A DNA stretch of 64,000 nucleotides from CAVQDV01 sp963711375 (GCA_963711375.1 CAVQDV010000003.1:15524-79523); one strand, 5' to 3'; shown: positions 1 to 8,606, counted from the first letter of the stretch. Program-made: numbers and translations. Notes: generated by a model from the sequence alone, not told the origin.

Positions 1-146
1 ATGACAATACCAATGGTTTGGGCTAAAAAAATTGAAGTATGCATAATAAAATCCTTTTGTTGTTCCTAAGGCCCTATTCTACCATTACTTTGGGCTTAAA
101 TTAAACCTTGCTACTCTTGCTTTTTTATGCGCTTTCATATTGTATG

Positions 147-175
147 TTGGCTTCATCTAGAACTCATTTTATAAT
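147..175 (+). promoter_or_regulatory. putative sigma-70 promoter of the flavoprotein gene
   Basis: TTGGCT (147-152) and TATAAT (170-175) are separated by 17 bases and lie about 65 bases upstream of the flavoprotein start. The match was made by eye. The bases to the left hold only a 22-codon open frame that ends in TAA at 67-69; it may be the tail of a gene cut by the window edge, but it cannot be named. Confidence 0.4.
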
Positions 176-240
176 TCATATAGAATATTTTCAAATATTC
201 AATAATAAAGTTGAAATGCAGATTAAGGACAATGCCTCAA

Positions 241-1614
241 ATGAATAATGATATTTCTGTAGATATCGTCATAATCGGAGCAGGCACTGCAGGGATTTCA
301 GCATTTAAAGAAGCCAGTAAAGTAACCCAAAAAATCATATTAATTGATCATGGGCCTCTGGGGACGACTTGTTCTCGAGTTGGGTGCATGCCCTCCAAAG
401 CACTCATTCAAGCTGCCAATTATTTTCATGATAGAATTCATTTTGCAGAATTAGGCATTAGTGGCTCCAATCAATTAAAAATTAATATTCCATCTGTTAT
501 GAATCATGTTAGAAAATTGCGTGATCATTTTACTTTCGACACTATAAAATATCTTGAATCTTTGGGTAAGCAATTTATTAAAGGAAATGTCGAATTTTGT
601 GATGTAAATGTATTGCTAGTTAACCAAAAAAAAATTAAAGCTAAAAATATCATTATTGCAACGGGCACTTCCACAAAAATACCTAATGAATGGCAATTAA
701 CTGATCACCTAATATTAACTAATGAAAATTTATTTGAACAAGAAAATTTCCTAGAAAAAATTTCTGTTATCGGGGCCGGCCCCTTAGGACTCGAGCTGGG
801 GCAAGTTTTGAGTCGATTGGGGATAAGAATTAATATTTTCAATTCACATGAATTTATTGGAAAAATAAGTGATCCCGTTGTTAATGATCGTGCGATACAC
901 ATTTTTCAAAATGAATTTCCATTGTACTTAAATCGAAAAGCGATTGTTGAAAAAAATGAAAATTTAATTCACGTTCGGAGTGGTAATGATGTCCTAGTGT
1001 CTGATCAAATTTTAGCAGCCCTTGGTAATCGTCCAAATTTTGAAAAATTAAATTTGGAAAAATTGGGAATTAAATTTAATGAAAAAAAAATACCTTTTTA
1101 TGATCAGGAAACCTTGAAAATCGATCAATGTCCAATTTACCTTGCCGGGGATGTAAGAGGTTCGAGACCCCTACTCCACGAAGCCTATGATGATGGTCGA
1201 ATTGCAGGATATAATGCAGTTCGAGAGCATAATCATCATTTTATTCGCCAAACACCGCTAATGATTACTTTCACACAACCCAACATTGCAGTCATTGGAA
1301 AATCTTTTAAAGACTTACAAAATCAAGAAATTATTATTGGTGAAGTAAATTTTGAAAATCAAGGCCGTGCCAAAATTATGCTTAAAAACAGTGGTGTCTT
1401 AAGAATTTATGCCGATAAAAAAGGTAAACTGCTGGGCTCAGAAATGATTGCTCCAGCAGGAGAACATCTAGCACACATGATCGCTTTTGCAATACAACAA
1501 AATATGACGGTTTTTGATTTCTTAAAAACGCCGTTCTACCATCCAACTGTTGAAGAAGGAATGCGAACTGCTCTTAAAAATTTAGCGAAGCAAGCTAGTA
1601 CATCACCTCACTAA
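241..1614 (+). CDS. dihydrolipoamide dehydrogenase-like flavoprotein (class I pyridine nucleotide-disulfide oxidoreductase)
   Basis: A FAD-dependent NAD(P)H:disulfide oxidoreductase, cytoplasmic, about 457 residues, which is normal for the family. The N-terminal FAD-binding GAGTAG motif is at about residues 13-18. The redox-active CX4C pair (TCSRVGC followed by MPSK) is at about 44-49, and the second dinucleotide fold GAGPLG is near 178. A C-terminal FAD contact motif (LAGDVRG) and the dimer-interface HPTVEE histidine near 433 follow. Family members are E3 of 2-oxo-acid dehydrogenases, mercuric reductases and related enzymes. The lack of an N-terminal heavy-metal domain and of E1/E2 neighbours leaves the substrate open. 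TTG 211, ATG 232 and ATG 241 are all possible starts; AAGGA at 225-229 sits 11 bases before 241 but only 2 before 232, so 241 was chosen. The gene stands alone on the plus strand behind a fair promoter. Confidence 0.9.
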   Translation: MNNDISVDIVIIGAGTAGISAFKEASKVTQKIILIDHGPLGTTCSRVGCMPSKALIQAANYFHDRIHFAELGISGSNQLKINIPSVMNHVRKLRDHFTFDTIKYLESLGKQFIKGNVEFCDVNVLLVNQKKIKAKNIIIATGTSTKIPNEWQLTDHLILTNENLFEQENFLEKISVIGAGPLGLELGQVLSRLGIRINIFNSHEFIGKISDPVVNDRAIHIFQNEFPLYLNRKAIVEKNENLIHVRSGNDVLVSDQILAALGNRPNFEKLNLEKLGIKFNEKKIPFYDQETLKIDQCPIYLAGDVRGSRPLLHEAYDDGRIAGYNAVREHNHHFIRQTPLMITFTQPNIAVIGKSFKDLQNQEIIIGEVNFENQGRAKIMLKNSGVLRIYADKKGKLLGSEMIAPAGEHLAHMIAFAIQQNMTVFDFLKTPFYHPTVEEGMRTALKNLAKQASTSPH

Positions 1615-1638
1615 TCAAAACAAATCACTGCACACGAA

Positions 1639-1833
1639 TTAAGCCACCTTTTGCTTTGGAACTTTCGCTCCTTTTTTTCGAGCCTTTGACAAACCAATGG
1701 CAACAGCCTGCTTACGGCTTTTTACTTTTTTAAGCTTGGTGCCACTATGAGCCTTACCGAGCTTAAAACGATGCATTTCTTTTTTTACTTCTTTTTGTGC
1801 CGATTTACCATATTTTTTAGTTCTTTCAGTCAT
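1639..1833 (-). CDS. small basic DUF6496-family protein
   Basis: A 64-residue, strongly basic protein. Its sequence pattern (YGKSAQKEVKKEMHRFK, then GKAHSGTKLKKVKSRKQA, then AIGLSKARKKGAKVPK) matches the DUF6496 family of short lysine-rich bacterial proteins of unknown role. The conserved SGTKLKKVKSRKQAVAIGLS core is complete. It converges with the flavoprotein gene (24 bases between stops) and has its own upstream region on the right. Many lysines and no membrane segment suggest nucleic-acid binding, but this is only an inference. It is too short for further domain assignment. Confidence 0.8.
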   Translation of the reverse strand: MTERTKKYGKSAQKEVKKEMHRFKLGKAHSGTKLKKVKSRKQAVAIGLSKARKKGAKVPKQKVA

Positions 1834-2021
1834 ACACTCCCCCGCTTACTTCCTACTAATAATTATAGCAGTTTGAGTGATTACTTCCACAATAATTCCT
1901 TCTCTTATATGACCGTTTAGGCTTAATAAAACAATTTTGACGCCATATTGCCTTGATGGCAGTCATTTCTTTATAGGTTTTTCGTGCGGGTTCAAGTGCG
2001 GCTTCCAAGCGCGTTTCATTT

Positions 2022-2041
2022 GTAAGCGGTTTATAACCCCC
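2022..2041 (+). repeat. IS66 left terminal inverted repeat
   Basis: Starts GTAAGCGG, the usual IS66-family terminus, followed by TTTATA and a run of C. It pairs with the right terminus at 4873-4892. It lies 83 bases upstream of the tnpA start. Confidence 0.75.
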
Positions 2042-2104
2042 GTTCTTTCAAATTAAATTTTCATCTGACATAGTATTTTCATCTTAACCGAGATGGAGAC
2101 AACC

Positions 2105-2473
2105 ATGACAGAACCAGAAAATAAAAATCAAAAAAACACGAATAAAAATGAACCCGAACCCTTGTGGCGGCGACATTATGAGGCTTGCAAAATAAGCGGA
2201 TTAAGCCGAGCAAAATATTGTCGTCAGCATCAACTTGTTTATTATCAATTTGCATACTGGAGTCGAAAATTCGATTCACGCGCCGTATCGAAAAATGAAT
2301 ATTCCTCAGGCGAAAAAGATTTTTTACGTGTGCAATTTCAATCAGAAGAATCATCTAGTTCGCACACTCGTGCGTTGTGCACACTGGAAATCGACAAACA
2401 TCATCGACTTTTAATTCACACAGTGAATGCCATTGAGCTCGTATTGAATGCACTGAGAAAACGCGCATGCTAA
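2105..2473 (+). CDS. tnpA: IS66 accessory protein TnpA
   Basis: The first IS66 gene product, about 122 residues, required with TnpB and TnpC for transposition in this family. The typical pattern is W-R-R-H-Y, then SGLSRAKYCRQH at about residues 26-40, then the aromatic YYQFAYWSRKF. This is a helix-turn-helix-like segment thought to bind DNA. ATG 2105 is preferred to ATG 2093 because GGAG at 2095-2098 is six bases before it. It overlaps tnpB by 7 bases, consistent with translational coupling. Length is normal for the family. Confidence 0.85.
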   Translation: MTEPENKNQKNTNKNEPEPLWRRHYEACKISGLSRAKYCRQHQLVYYQFAYWSRKFDSRAVSKNEYSSGEKDFLRVQFQSEESSSSHTRALCTLEIDKHHRLLIHTVNAIELVLNALRKRAC

Positions 2474-2796
2474 TAGGATTTAATCAACCGATCTGGCTTT
2501 ATCAACTGCCGATTGATTTCAGGAAGCAGATTGACGGTTTGGTGGTATTAGTGGCGGATCAATTAAATCTGAATCCGACCTCTGGGCAACTCTTTATTTT
2601 CCGTAACCGCCAATCGAATAAAATTAAATTGCTGTGGTGGGATAATAACGGATTTTGGCTGTTCTACAAGCGCATTGAGAAAGGCCGTTTTAAGCTGCCA
2701 AAGATCAGCGATGCTTCGATTAATTTATCGAAGGATCACTCAGTGTTTTGTTGGCGGGACTCAATTTTATGGAACAAAAATACTTCGAGCATGTGA
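2467..2796 (+). CDS. tnpB: IS66 accessory protein TnpB (IS66 Orf2)
   Basis: A 109-residue protein with the IS66 Orf2 signature: IWLYQLPIDFRKQIDGLVVLV at the start, then LFIFRNRQSNKIKLLWWDNNGFWLFYKRIEKGRFKLP. Length and motif order are those of the family. Its exact molecular function is unknown, but it is needed for transposition of studied IS66 members. The start codon lies inside the tnpA end. A 108-base gap separates it from tnpC, as is common in these elements. Confidence 0.9.
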   Translation: MLIGFNQPIWLYQLPIDFRKQIDGLVVLVADQLNLNPTSGQLFIFRNRQSNKIKLLWWDNNGFWLFYKRIEKGRFKLPKISDASINLSKDHSVFCWRDSILWNKNTSSM

Positions 2797-2904
2797 CCGC
2801 GAAACATTTTTTTTGATCATAATATTTCGAAAAATATGTGTAAAAACCCTGTTATTTCTAGGATATTTTGCTATAATGCAAAATGAATTTAACAGGGAAA
2901 ACAA

Positions 2905-4536
2905 ATGGATTATTCTGCCATCATTAAGAAGCATGAAGCCAAGATAAAAGAGCTTTCTGAAGGTTTTCTTTGGGCTCTGGAAGAATTAAAAAAAACACAA
3001 GCAGAATTAGCACGAACCCAAGTCGAATTAAAATTATACCGAGCGAAATTTGAACAATCTTCGCAGGCCTATAATCAATTATTGTTTGCTTTCAAACAAT
3101 CTCAGCGCCATGTATTTGGCGCAAGCTCTGAACGCTTCCTCGATAATTCTCCTAGTCAAGGCGATTTTTTTTCTACGATTGCGCCGAAATCGTTTTCACA
3201 AATCGATGATGATAAGCCAGACCCTAATCCCCCGAAAAAGACCAAAAATAAAAAACGCAAAAAGAAGAGCAAAGACTTCACCAGAAATCTGCCACATCGT
3301 GAGGTGATTATTCCGGCTAAAGAAAAAATAGAAGGTGATCAATTTTTACGATATGAAATCACCGAGCTTTTTAATTATATTCCTCCCGTTTATGAAATCA
3401 TCGTGCAAAAACGGGAAATTATCGTTCGAAAAAATCAAACAAATAATACTGCAACGATCATTACTGCGCCAAATCCGCTGCGTTTTTTGCCTCAAACAAA
3501 AGTTACAGAATCTTTTTTAGCACACGTTATTGTGGGTAAACTTTATGATCGCCAGCCTTTGTATCATCAAGAAAAGAAATTCAAACAGCGGTTTGATTTT
3601 ATTTGTCCGCGCAATAAATTAGCGCGCTGGACAATCCAAAGTGCTGAACGGCTTCAACCGATTGTGAATCTTTTACGCGATGAAGTATTTAATTATGATA
3701 TTGCCGGATGCGACCCTACGCACTTGCAAGTGCTTAATGAACCTGGACGAAAAGCCGAACAAAAATCCTATCTTTATAGTATCCGAGGTGGGCCGCCGGA
3801 ACGCTTAGTGAATTTATTTGAATATAATGCCGAAGAACACAAAGATTTTTTAGTCGACTGGTTCTCGGGTTACTCGGGTTATTTGCAAGTAGATGGTCAA
3901 AATATTTTTGAGTCTTTTTTGCAGGAAAAAAATATTCAGCTGGTATTTTGTAATTCACATGCGCGCAGAAAATTTGAGCCCATTGCTCAAACGGCAAAAC
4001 AACCGGGGCTAGCAAATCAAATTATGCAATATTATCGCGCTATTTATAAAATCGAACGAGAAGCCAAGGATAGGAAGCTTAATTTTTTACAGCGATATGC
4101 GCTGCGACAAGAAAAAACCAAGCCAATTATGGAAACTATGTTTGCCTGGATGAAAGAAGTTGGACCTACGACATTGCCGCAATCTCCTTTGGGTAAAGCA
4201 TTTCACTACGCTCTAACTCGAGAAAAGAGCTTAACATTATGTTTAGAAGATGGGCGCTTGGAAATCGATTCTAATTTAGTTGAGCAGCAAAATAAAAATT
4301 TTGCTTTAGCTCGAAATAATTTTATGTTTTCGTATTCTGTCGACGGCGCTCATGCGCTTGGCGTACATATGAGTTTAATCTTCACTGCATTAGCACATGG
4401 GCTAGACCCTTATCATTATTACGTTCATATTATGCATGAAATTCCCAATTGCGCTAAGATTGAAGAGTATGAAAATTTGCTGCCGTGGAATATTTCACCT
4501 TCTAGTGTTAGTCTCGTGCATCAAAAAGCAGCATAA
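2905..4536 (+). CDS. tnpC: IS66 family transposase TnpC
   Basis: A DDE transposase of 543 residues. The N-terminal third is a coiled coil (KKTQAELARTQVELKLYR) followed by the IS66 leucine-zipper/zinc-finger region with the hallmark FGASSERF at about 71-78 and a lysine-rich linker. The catalytic core shows the first aspartate in AGCDPTHLQVL (near 272), the second in YLQVDGQ (near 331), and the glutamate in EIDSNLVEQQNK (near 456). Together these give the DDE triad. AGGG sits 7 bases before the ATG. No frameshift is visible, so the enzyme is probably active. Confidence 0.93.
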   Translation: MDYSAIIKKHEAKIKELSEGFLWALEELKKTQAELARTQVELKLYRAKFEQSSQAYNQLLFAFKQSQRHVFGASSERFLDNSPSQGDFFSTIAPKSFSQIDDDKPDPNPPKKTKNKKRKKKSKDFTRNLPHREVIIPAKEKIEGDQFLRYEITELFNYIPPVYEIIVQKREIIVRKNQTNNTATIITAPNPLRFLPQTKVTESFLAHVIVGKLYDRQPLYHQEKKFKQRFDFICPRNKLARWTIQSAERLQPIVNLLRDEVFNYDIAGCDPTHLQVLNEPGRKAEQKSYLYSIRGGPPERLVNLFEYNAEEHKDFLVDWFSGYSGYLQVDGQNIFESFLQEKNIQLVFCNSHARRKFEPIAQTAKQPGLANQIMQYYRAIYKIEREAKDRKLNFLQRYALRQEKTKPIMETMFAWMKEVGPTTLPQSPLGKAFHYALTREKSLTLCLEDGRLEIDSNLVEQQNKNFALARNNFMFSYSVDGAHALGVHMSLIFTALAHGLDPYHYYVHIMHEIPNCAKIEEYENLLPWNISPSSVSLVHQKAA

Positions 4537-4556
4537 TTTAACTTAAAGGAATTTTT

Positions 4557-4862
4557 ATGAATGATCTTTTAAATCGAATTGCATTAATTGAAAGCGTGAT
4601 GAGCCAACCATTATCGAATTCAGAAAAACTAACGAAATCCTTTGGTCAATTTTCTGGCTTGGTTCTCTCTGATTTACCGCAGAAGATAAGAAATAAACTT
4701 GAAAACGCAATGCTTCGGCTAAACCATATTATTAGCAAAAATAATATAAAAACCAGTGATGACTATGCCAAAATGAATCAGAAAGATCTTAAAAGTATAA
4801 TTGAGATTTTGAGCCAACTTTGCTATGAATTAAAAGGGATGATTATTAAAGAATTGGTTTGA
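4557..4862 (+). CDS. small hypothetical passenger protein of the IS66 element
   Basis: A 101-residue, helix-rich protein of unknown function encoded between tnpC and the right IS end, with a good ribosome-binding site (AAAGGA, 6 bases before ATG). It has no cysteines beyond one near the C terminus and no membrane segment. Heptad-like leucine and isoleucine spacing suggests a helical bundle. Its position within the element, 20 bases after tnpC, suggests a transposition accessory or regulatory role. No homologue was recognised. Confidence 0.6.
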   Translation: MNDLLNRIALIESVMSQPLSNSEKLTKSFGQFSGLVLSDLPQKIRNKLENAMLRLNHIISKNNIKTSDDYAKMNQKDLKSIIEILSQLCYELKGMIIKELV

Positions 4863-4872
4863 TTTCCAGTAT

Positions 4873-4892
4873 GGGGCATATAAACCGCTAAA
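4873..4892 (-). repeat. IS66 right terminal inverted repeat (degenerate)
   Basis: Read outward-in on the minus strand it begins TTTAGCGGTTTATA and keeps the GCGGTTTATA core of the left end. The outermost bases differ from the GTAAG of the left end. No matching target duplication was found next to it. Confidence 0.6.
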
Positions 4893-5235
4893 CGCTGTGG
4901 CGGCTTGCTGGAAGGGACTTTCGCTGCAGATTGATTTGGATAATAGCACCCCATGCCGGGATAGCCTCAAAAAATAGTCACTGGTGTTACTTTTTGAGGC
5001 TATCCCGGCATGGGGTGTGATGGGTATACCAAAAAGCGCTCGATTAAGTCCACGCTGCTCGATGGGTTCTGTAAGACCCATGGGCACAACCAGTCTGGCC
5101 GCAAAGAGAACGCCTGCTCCAAATCCAAAATTCCAACATTCTCTCGGGCTTAGCCGTTGTGCCTATTGGCAGAAAGTCGAATAACGAGGTGCACCGACTC
5201 AACAACAGAAGCAACAACCCGCGACCAAAATATTG
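4893..5235. other. G+C-richer non-coding stretch between IS66 and the toxin remnant
   Basis: The base composition is visibly richer in G and C than the surrounding DNA. Short open frames exist on both strands, but none has a convincing ribosome-binding site or recognisable protein. The stretch contains a long perfect inverted repeat at 4947-5017. It may be a fragment left by an earlier insertion. No gene is called. Confidence 0.4.
4947..5017. repeat. perfect 27-bp inverted repeat (long hairpin)
   Basis: The arms 4947-4973 and 4991-5017 are exact reverse complements, separated by a 17-base loop. The arms begin CACCCCATGCCGGG and end in five A (left) or start with five T (right). As RNA this would form a very stable hairpin. 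As DNA it could be a terminator, a folded recombination site or an element end. No run of T follows on either side, which argues against a simple intrinsic terminator. Confidence 0.8.
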
Positions 5236-5261
5236 CAAGATTTGCAATATTGCAAATCTTG
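5236..5261. promoter_or_regulatory. 26-bp perfect palindrome, probable toxin-antitoxin operator
   Basis: The sequence CAAGATTTGCAAT followed by its exact complement has twofold symmetry over 26 bases. It lies about 20 bases upstream of the wrecked RelE-type toxin gene, where TA operons carry the operator bound by the antitoxin. AT-rich sequence (TATATACT) follows and could hold a -10 element. The assignment rests on position and symmetry only. Confidence 0.5.
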
Positions 5262-5282
5262 GTATATACTTATCTGTATATC

Positions 5283-5570
5283 ATGGAACGTCCAATTTAG
5301 TAACAAAGCCGGAAAGCAAGCGCTTTTTTTAAGTAAACGTGCGCTTCTAGCGTTACAATCGCTTGTTGAGGATTTAACGGTCCTTGGGCCCTATCCTGGC
5401 AAGCATTGGCCAAACTATGGGCCCTTGAGTGGCAAAAAAATGAAGATAAACGACATTGCCACCTAATTAAGGGAAAGCCAACCTATGTTTGTTGTTGAGA
5501 AGTGTTAAATAAAAAAAATAAATTAATCGAGGTCTATTATGTCGGCACACATGAAAAAGCACCATATTGA
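5283..5570 (+). pseudogene. broken RelE/HigB-type toxin gene
   Basis: Reading across frames recovers a toxin-like protein: WNVQFSNKAGKQALFLSK, then LVEDLTVLGPYPGKHWPNYG and SGKK. After a one-base loss in an A run near 5440 it continues EDKRHCHLIKGKPTYVCC, then a TGA where tryptophan is expected, then EVLNKKNKLIEVYYVGTHEKA. This is the pattern of RelE-superfamily mRNA interferases paired with HTH antitoxins. The natural start is also unclear: the ATG at 5283 is out of frame with WNVQF. With a frameshift, an internal stop and a damaged start, the toxin is probably not made. The 3' end overlaps the antitoxin gene by 32 bases, as in intact operons of this type. Confidence 0.75.
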
Positions 5571-5910
5571 GTCAGAAAGAAATTACGTGCGTCTGCAACA
5601 TGCGGGAAAAGTGTATCAGTTTCCAGTAAAGGTAGCTGAAAAATATCTTGTTAGTGATGTTATCAATGAGCCGCCCCTCTCGCCCGAAACAATTTTCGCC
5701 GAAATTAATAAAAAATATACAAAGCCCGGCGCCCTCTTGCGTGGAATTCGTGCCAGAGAAAATTTAACTCAAATTGAAATGGCCAAAAAACTAAAGGTGA
5801 CCCAATCCGATATTTCCCAAATGGAAAATGGGGCACGCCGAATTGGCCGTAGCGTTGCCATGCGCATTCAAAAATTATTTGGCATGAGTTACCGGTCGTT
5901 TTTATCGTAG
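5539..5910 (+). CDS. XRE-family HTH antitoxin
   Basis: A 123-residue protein with a C-terminal helix-turn-helix at about 66-118 (LLRGIRARENLTQIEMAKKL, then VTQSDISQMENGARRIG), typical of Xre/HigA-like antitoxins that bind DNA and neutralise a RelE-type toxin. The N-terminal half probably binds the toxin. The ATG follows GAGG with six bases between. It lies inside the 3' end of the broken toxin gene, so it is an orphan antitoxin here. It may still repress the operator upstream or protect against a related toxin elsewhere. Confidence 0.8.
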   Translation: MSAHMKKHHIESERNYVRLQHAGKVYQFPVKVAEKYLVSDVINEPPLSPETIFAEINKKYTKPGALLRGIRARENLTQIEMAKKLKVTQSDISQMENGARRIGRSVAMRIQKLFGMSYRSFLS

Positions 5911-5940
5911 AATAGAGGGAATCTAATTGTGATTTTAAAG

Positions 5941-6030
5941 GAAGCGGCTGAATTTTCACCGAGCCATGGCGCACTGATCAGCGCGCCTATTAAACATCAC
6001 TTTTTATTTTTAATTTCTCAAAAATTCTCA
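5941..6030 (-). pseudogene. remnant of a LuxR-type response regulator 3' end
   Basis: These 90 bases closely match 8657-8745, the 3' end of the LetA-like regulator, in the same orientation. The decoded pieces are EKLKIKSDV, stop codons, then SVRHGSVKIQPLPL, against EKLKIKNDVELARLSVRHGLVEIEPLPL in the intact gene. Only the end of the DNA-binding domain is left, so this is a decayed duplicate. Confidence 0.75.
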
Positions 6031-6085
6031 ATTGTTCAAAGTTGGCCATTAATTAAATGCTTTCGTCATAGACCATAGAACGTTA

Positions 6086-8014
6086 CTAACCATGCCCCCG
6101 AAAAGGCTTCCTATGTGAGGCATTCTCTTCAACGGGTACTATAACATCACCATCCCTACCTCGTTTTTCACCATGACTAAGAACTTCTTTCTTTTTTGGG
6201 GGAATATATGGTGAATTTGCTCTTGAAGAATGCTCATCCCTACTGTCTGAGAAAAATCTACTATTTTTCCCAGTTGACGCCGATTTTACAGGAACATTAT
6301 CATGTTTTTTCTTCTCTGGCAGAGGTTCGGTAACAGCAAGGAGCTTTGGACTATTTTCAGGCGCCGGCGAAAAAAGCGATTGCTCATCGGGCTCTGGTAG
6401 TTTTGGAAGAAACCCAGGCTGCTCCTCAACATGCTCGGATTTTTTCTTCTGATGTTTCTTTTTTGGTTTAATTTTAGGCTGATCAAATAAACGGGCCGTA
6501 CTTTCTTTCAACTCAGAAATTCTTCGAGGACTAGTCGTGAAAGTGTTGTCATGTTGGGCAGATTCGAAAAATCCTGTCTTACTAATGTCTACCATAAATG
6601 TACTTGTTGCTCCACGAGGTTTACCAATATACAAGGGTACAGATTTTTCTTTCAGCTCTCTAAATTGATTGTTATCCAGTTTACGCTTACTTTTATGGGT
6701 AAGATCCTCAAAAATTCTGATAGCATGCTTTGTGTCGGGTTCTTTTTTAACAAGATTAAATTTAATCTGTGTAACATCATCCACATCGCTTCGCACATCA
6801 AAATGGAAATATTTTTCCGTTGCTTTTAAACTAAAAGCATCGCTCGATCTTACTCTACCTGGCTTATACCAATGATCCCTCCCTGGTTTTGAATCAGAAA
6901 TAATATCTCGCTTAACGATTTTTTTTATGCCCCTAATAAATACTAAATCCGATAAAAATGCATGAACTGCAAGCCTAGCTTCATCTGCTATGCGCGGAAA
7001 TTCTGATTGCTGTTTATCCGTAAGAACTGAATACTGAGTACCCTTTAAAATTATTTTCGAAAGCTCAGCGTTCAAATCATAGAACAATGCCAAATTATCC
7101 GTCACTCTTGATCTCTGATCATTTTCAAAGATATAGCGCTCACTATTTTCATTTATTTTTTCTAATTTCTTTTTGATGGCTCCCAGTTTTTGCTGCAGAA
7201 ATCTGAGATCGAGCATAGTAGAGCTTAGAGCATTTATACTATCGAGCAGAGGACGTACATTGGCAGGCGCATGCCCTGAATAGGGAGCCAAATGATAATG
7301 TATTTGAGAATAAGAATCTTCAGAAGATTCGCTAAATTTTTTTGCATATTCAAGCAGTGCATCGAGTGAAGCAAGCTCTTTTGGGAAATCTTCATCTAAT
7401 CCAACACCATCAATTTTGATGCTAAACACTTGATGCTCTTTTAATGTGTCTATTAATTTTTTAACATCTATTTTAGCTGAGCCCTTCAGAATGCCACTGG
7501 CTTCTTTAATGCTAGCCTCAAGCGCTCCCTGAACCATTTCACTGCTTATCACTTTGTGTCGACTAATCTGAATTAGAGCAAATAGTTTTTTCCCAATATC
7601 CACCTGACTGACATATTGATCGCCACATCTTTCAATCCAAGCTGCGGGAACAGGCTGCTCACCAGCAGTTTGAATAGCATCACTAAATTCTACCTTTTGC
7701 ATTTTTTTAATATAGTGAACATAGCTGCATTTCATTAACAAAAAGGCCTTGTCATCACCACTGAGCGCTTTCTTAGTATAGGCTCCACTCAAACTCCCTC
7801 CAGCAAGAGGAGCATCAACTTCAAAATCAAAGTGAACCCCCAACTCCTTACGCAATACATTGTGATCAGTGATTATCACAATATCATTTTCCGGTTTACG
7901 TCGACGAATTTTTTTAAAATGCACTTTCTTTTCTATTTTAAGAACATCTACGACGGGTTTATTTTTCAGGGTATTAAAACCTTCTCCTAAAGAGGCCAAA
8001 TTTTTTTCTCTCAT
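6086..8014 (-). CDS. large orphan protein, candidate secreted effector
   Basis: A 642-residue protein with no recognised domain. The N-terminal two thirds look globular and mixed alpha/beta, with a helical segment around residues 285-310 (FLQQKLGAIKKKLEKINENSERY). From about 490 to the end the chain is low complexity, rich in K, P, S and E (PKIKPKKKHQKKK), and probably disordered. AAGGAG lies 8 bases before the ATG. A disordered charged C terminus and the neighbourhood of a LetA-like regulator and an F-box protein are compatible with a type IV effector, but that is inference. The upstream region is long and AT-rich, so it has its own promoter. No other function is proposed. Confidence 0.75.
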   Translation of the reverse strand: MREKNLASLGEGFNTLKNKPVVDVLKIEKKVHFKKIRRRKPENDIVIITDHNVLRKELGVHFDFEVDAPLAGGSLSGAYTKKALSGDDKAFLLMKCSYVHYIKKMQKVEFSDAIQTAGEQPVPAAWIERCGDQYVSQVDIGKKLFALIQISRHKVISSEMVQGALEASIKEASGILKGSAKIDVKKLIDTLKEHQVFSIKIDGVGLDEDFPKELASLDALLEYAKKFSESSEDSYSQIHYHLAPYSGHAPANVRPLLDSINALSSTMLDLRFLQQKLGAIKKKLEKINENSERYIFENDQRSRVTDNLALFYDLNAELSKIILKGTQYSVLTDKQQSEFPRIADEARLAVHAFLSDLVFIRGIKKIVKRDIISDSKPGRDHWYKPGRVRSSDAFSLKATEKYFHFDVRSDVDDVTQIKFNLVKKEPDTKHAIRIFEDLTHKSKRKLDNNQFRELKEKSVPLYIGKPRGATSTFMVDISKTGFFESAQHDNTFTTSPRRISELKESTARLFDQPKIKPKKKHQKKKSEHVEEQPGFLPKLPEPDEQSLFSPAPENSPKLLAVTEPLPEKKKHDNVPVKSASTGKNSRFFSDSRDEHSSRANSPYIPPKKKEVLSHGEKRGRDGDVIVPVEENASHRKPFRGHG

Positions 8015-8606
8015 TGTGCTTACTCCTTATTAAAAACGTGTATGATATTATTGGAAAAAAAATAGATAGATTCGATAGTGACGAAATTTGAAATTTTATG
8101 GCAAGATTTTAGATAATCTAAGATCTGTTGATCATAAATACTAGTATTCTTATAGTCATTTCTCTTTTTCAAAAACACCTTGCCTATTATAAGGATAAAT
8201 TGAAAAACAAAGATTTCTTAGAAAATTAAAAGATTTTAAATTTTCTAATTGATTTTATTATATCCGAAAAAAATTTTTAATTCAAGAATTCTTGAAAATA
8301 TTCTCTGAAACATTAATCCTACGTTTACAAAAATGTAACATTTTTTGATTATAAGTTATTTAGTTTTGAACCATTTTTTCTGAAATTAAAATATTTTGCT
8401 TTGAGAAGATTCCACAAAACACCTTATAAAAAAGCACTTTCTATCGAACATAATCAGAGCGTGCGAACACAAAATGAAGCTAAAAATGCTGAGCAAGAAG
8501 ATATAAGTAAAAAATAGGTTGTGTTCCTCTAACGATCCTTTGACAGAAGCTTGCTTTATTCGATCTTCACAAAATAATTCAAAATAGGGTGAATCACTTT
8601 TTAATT
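8015..8606. other. AT-rich intergenic region, no gene seen
   Basis: About 590 very AT-rich bases separate the large orphan gene from the regulator, both on the minus strand. It must hold the promoter of the orphan gene and the 3' end of the regulator transcript. No open frame with a ribosome-binding site, no clear terminator hairpin and no repeat was recognised. Confidence 0.5.

Larger units (their letters stand above)
2022..4892 (+). mobile_element. IS66-family insertion sequence
   Basis: A 2.87-kb element with the canonical IS66 order tnpA-tnpB-tnpC plus a fourth small gene. The left end begins GTAAGCGGTTTATAACCCCC at 2022. The inward-facing right end, read on the minus strand from 4892, is TTTAGCGGTTTATATGCCCC, matching at about 15 of 20 positions. 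IS66 elements usually make 8-bp target duplications; the flanks TTTCATTT and CGCTGTGG do not match. All three transposition genes are full length, so transposition functions look intact. The right terminus is degenerate, which could impair mobility. Confidence 0.85.

Noticed and set aside
4830..5466. Several 65-85-codon frames on both strands around the hairpin and toxin remnant
   Set aside because: They lack ribosome-binding sites, overlap one another, and run through the inverted repeat; the only protein-like signal is the toxin remnant read across frames.
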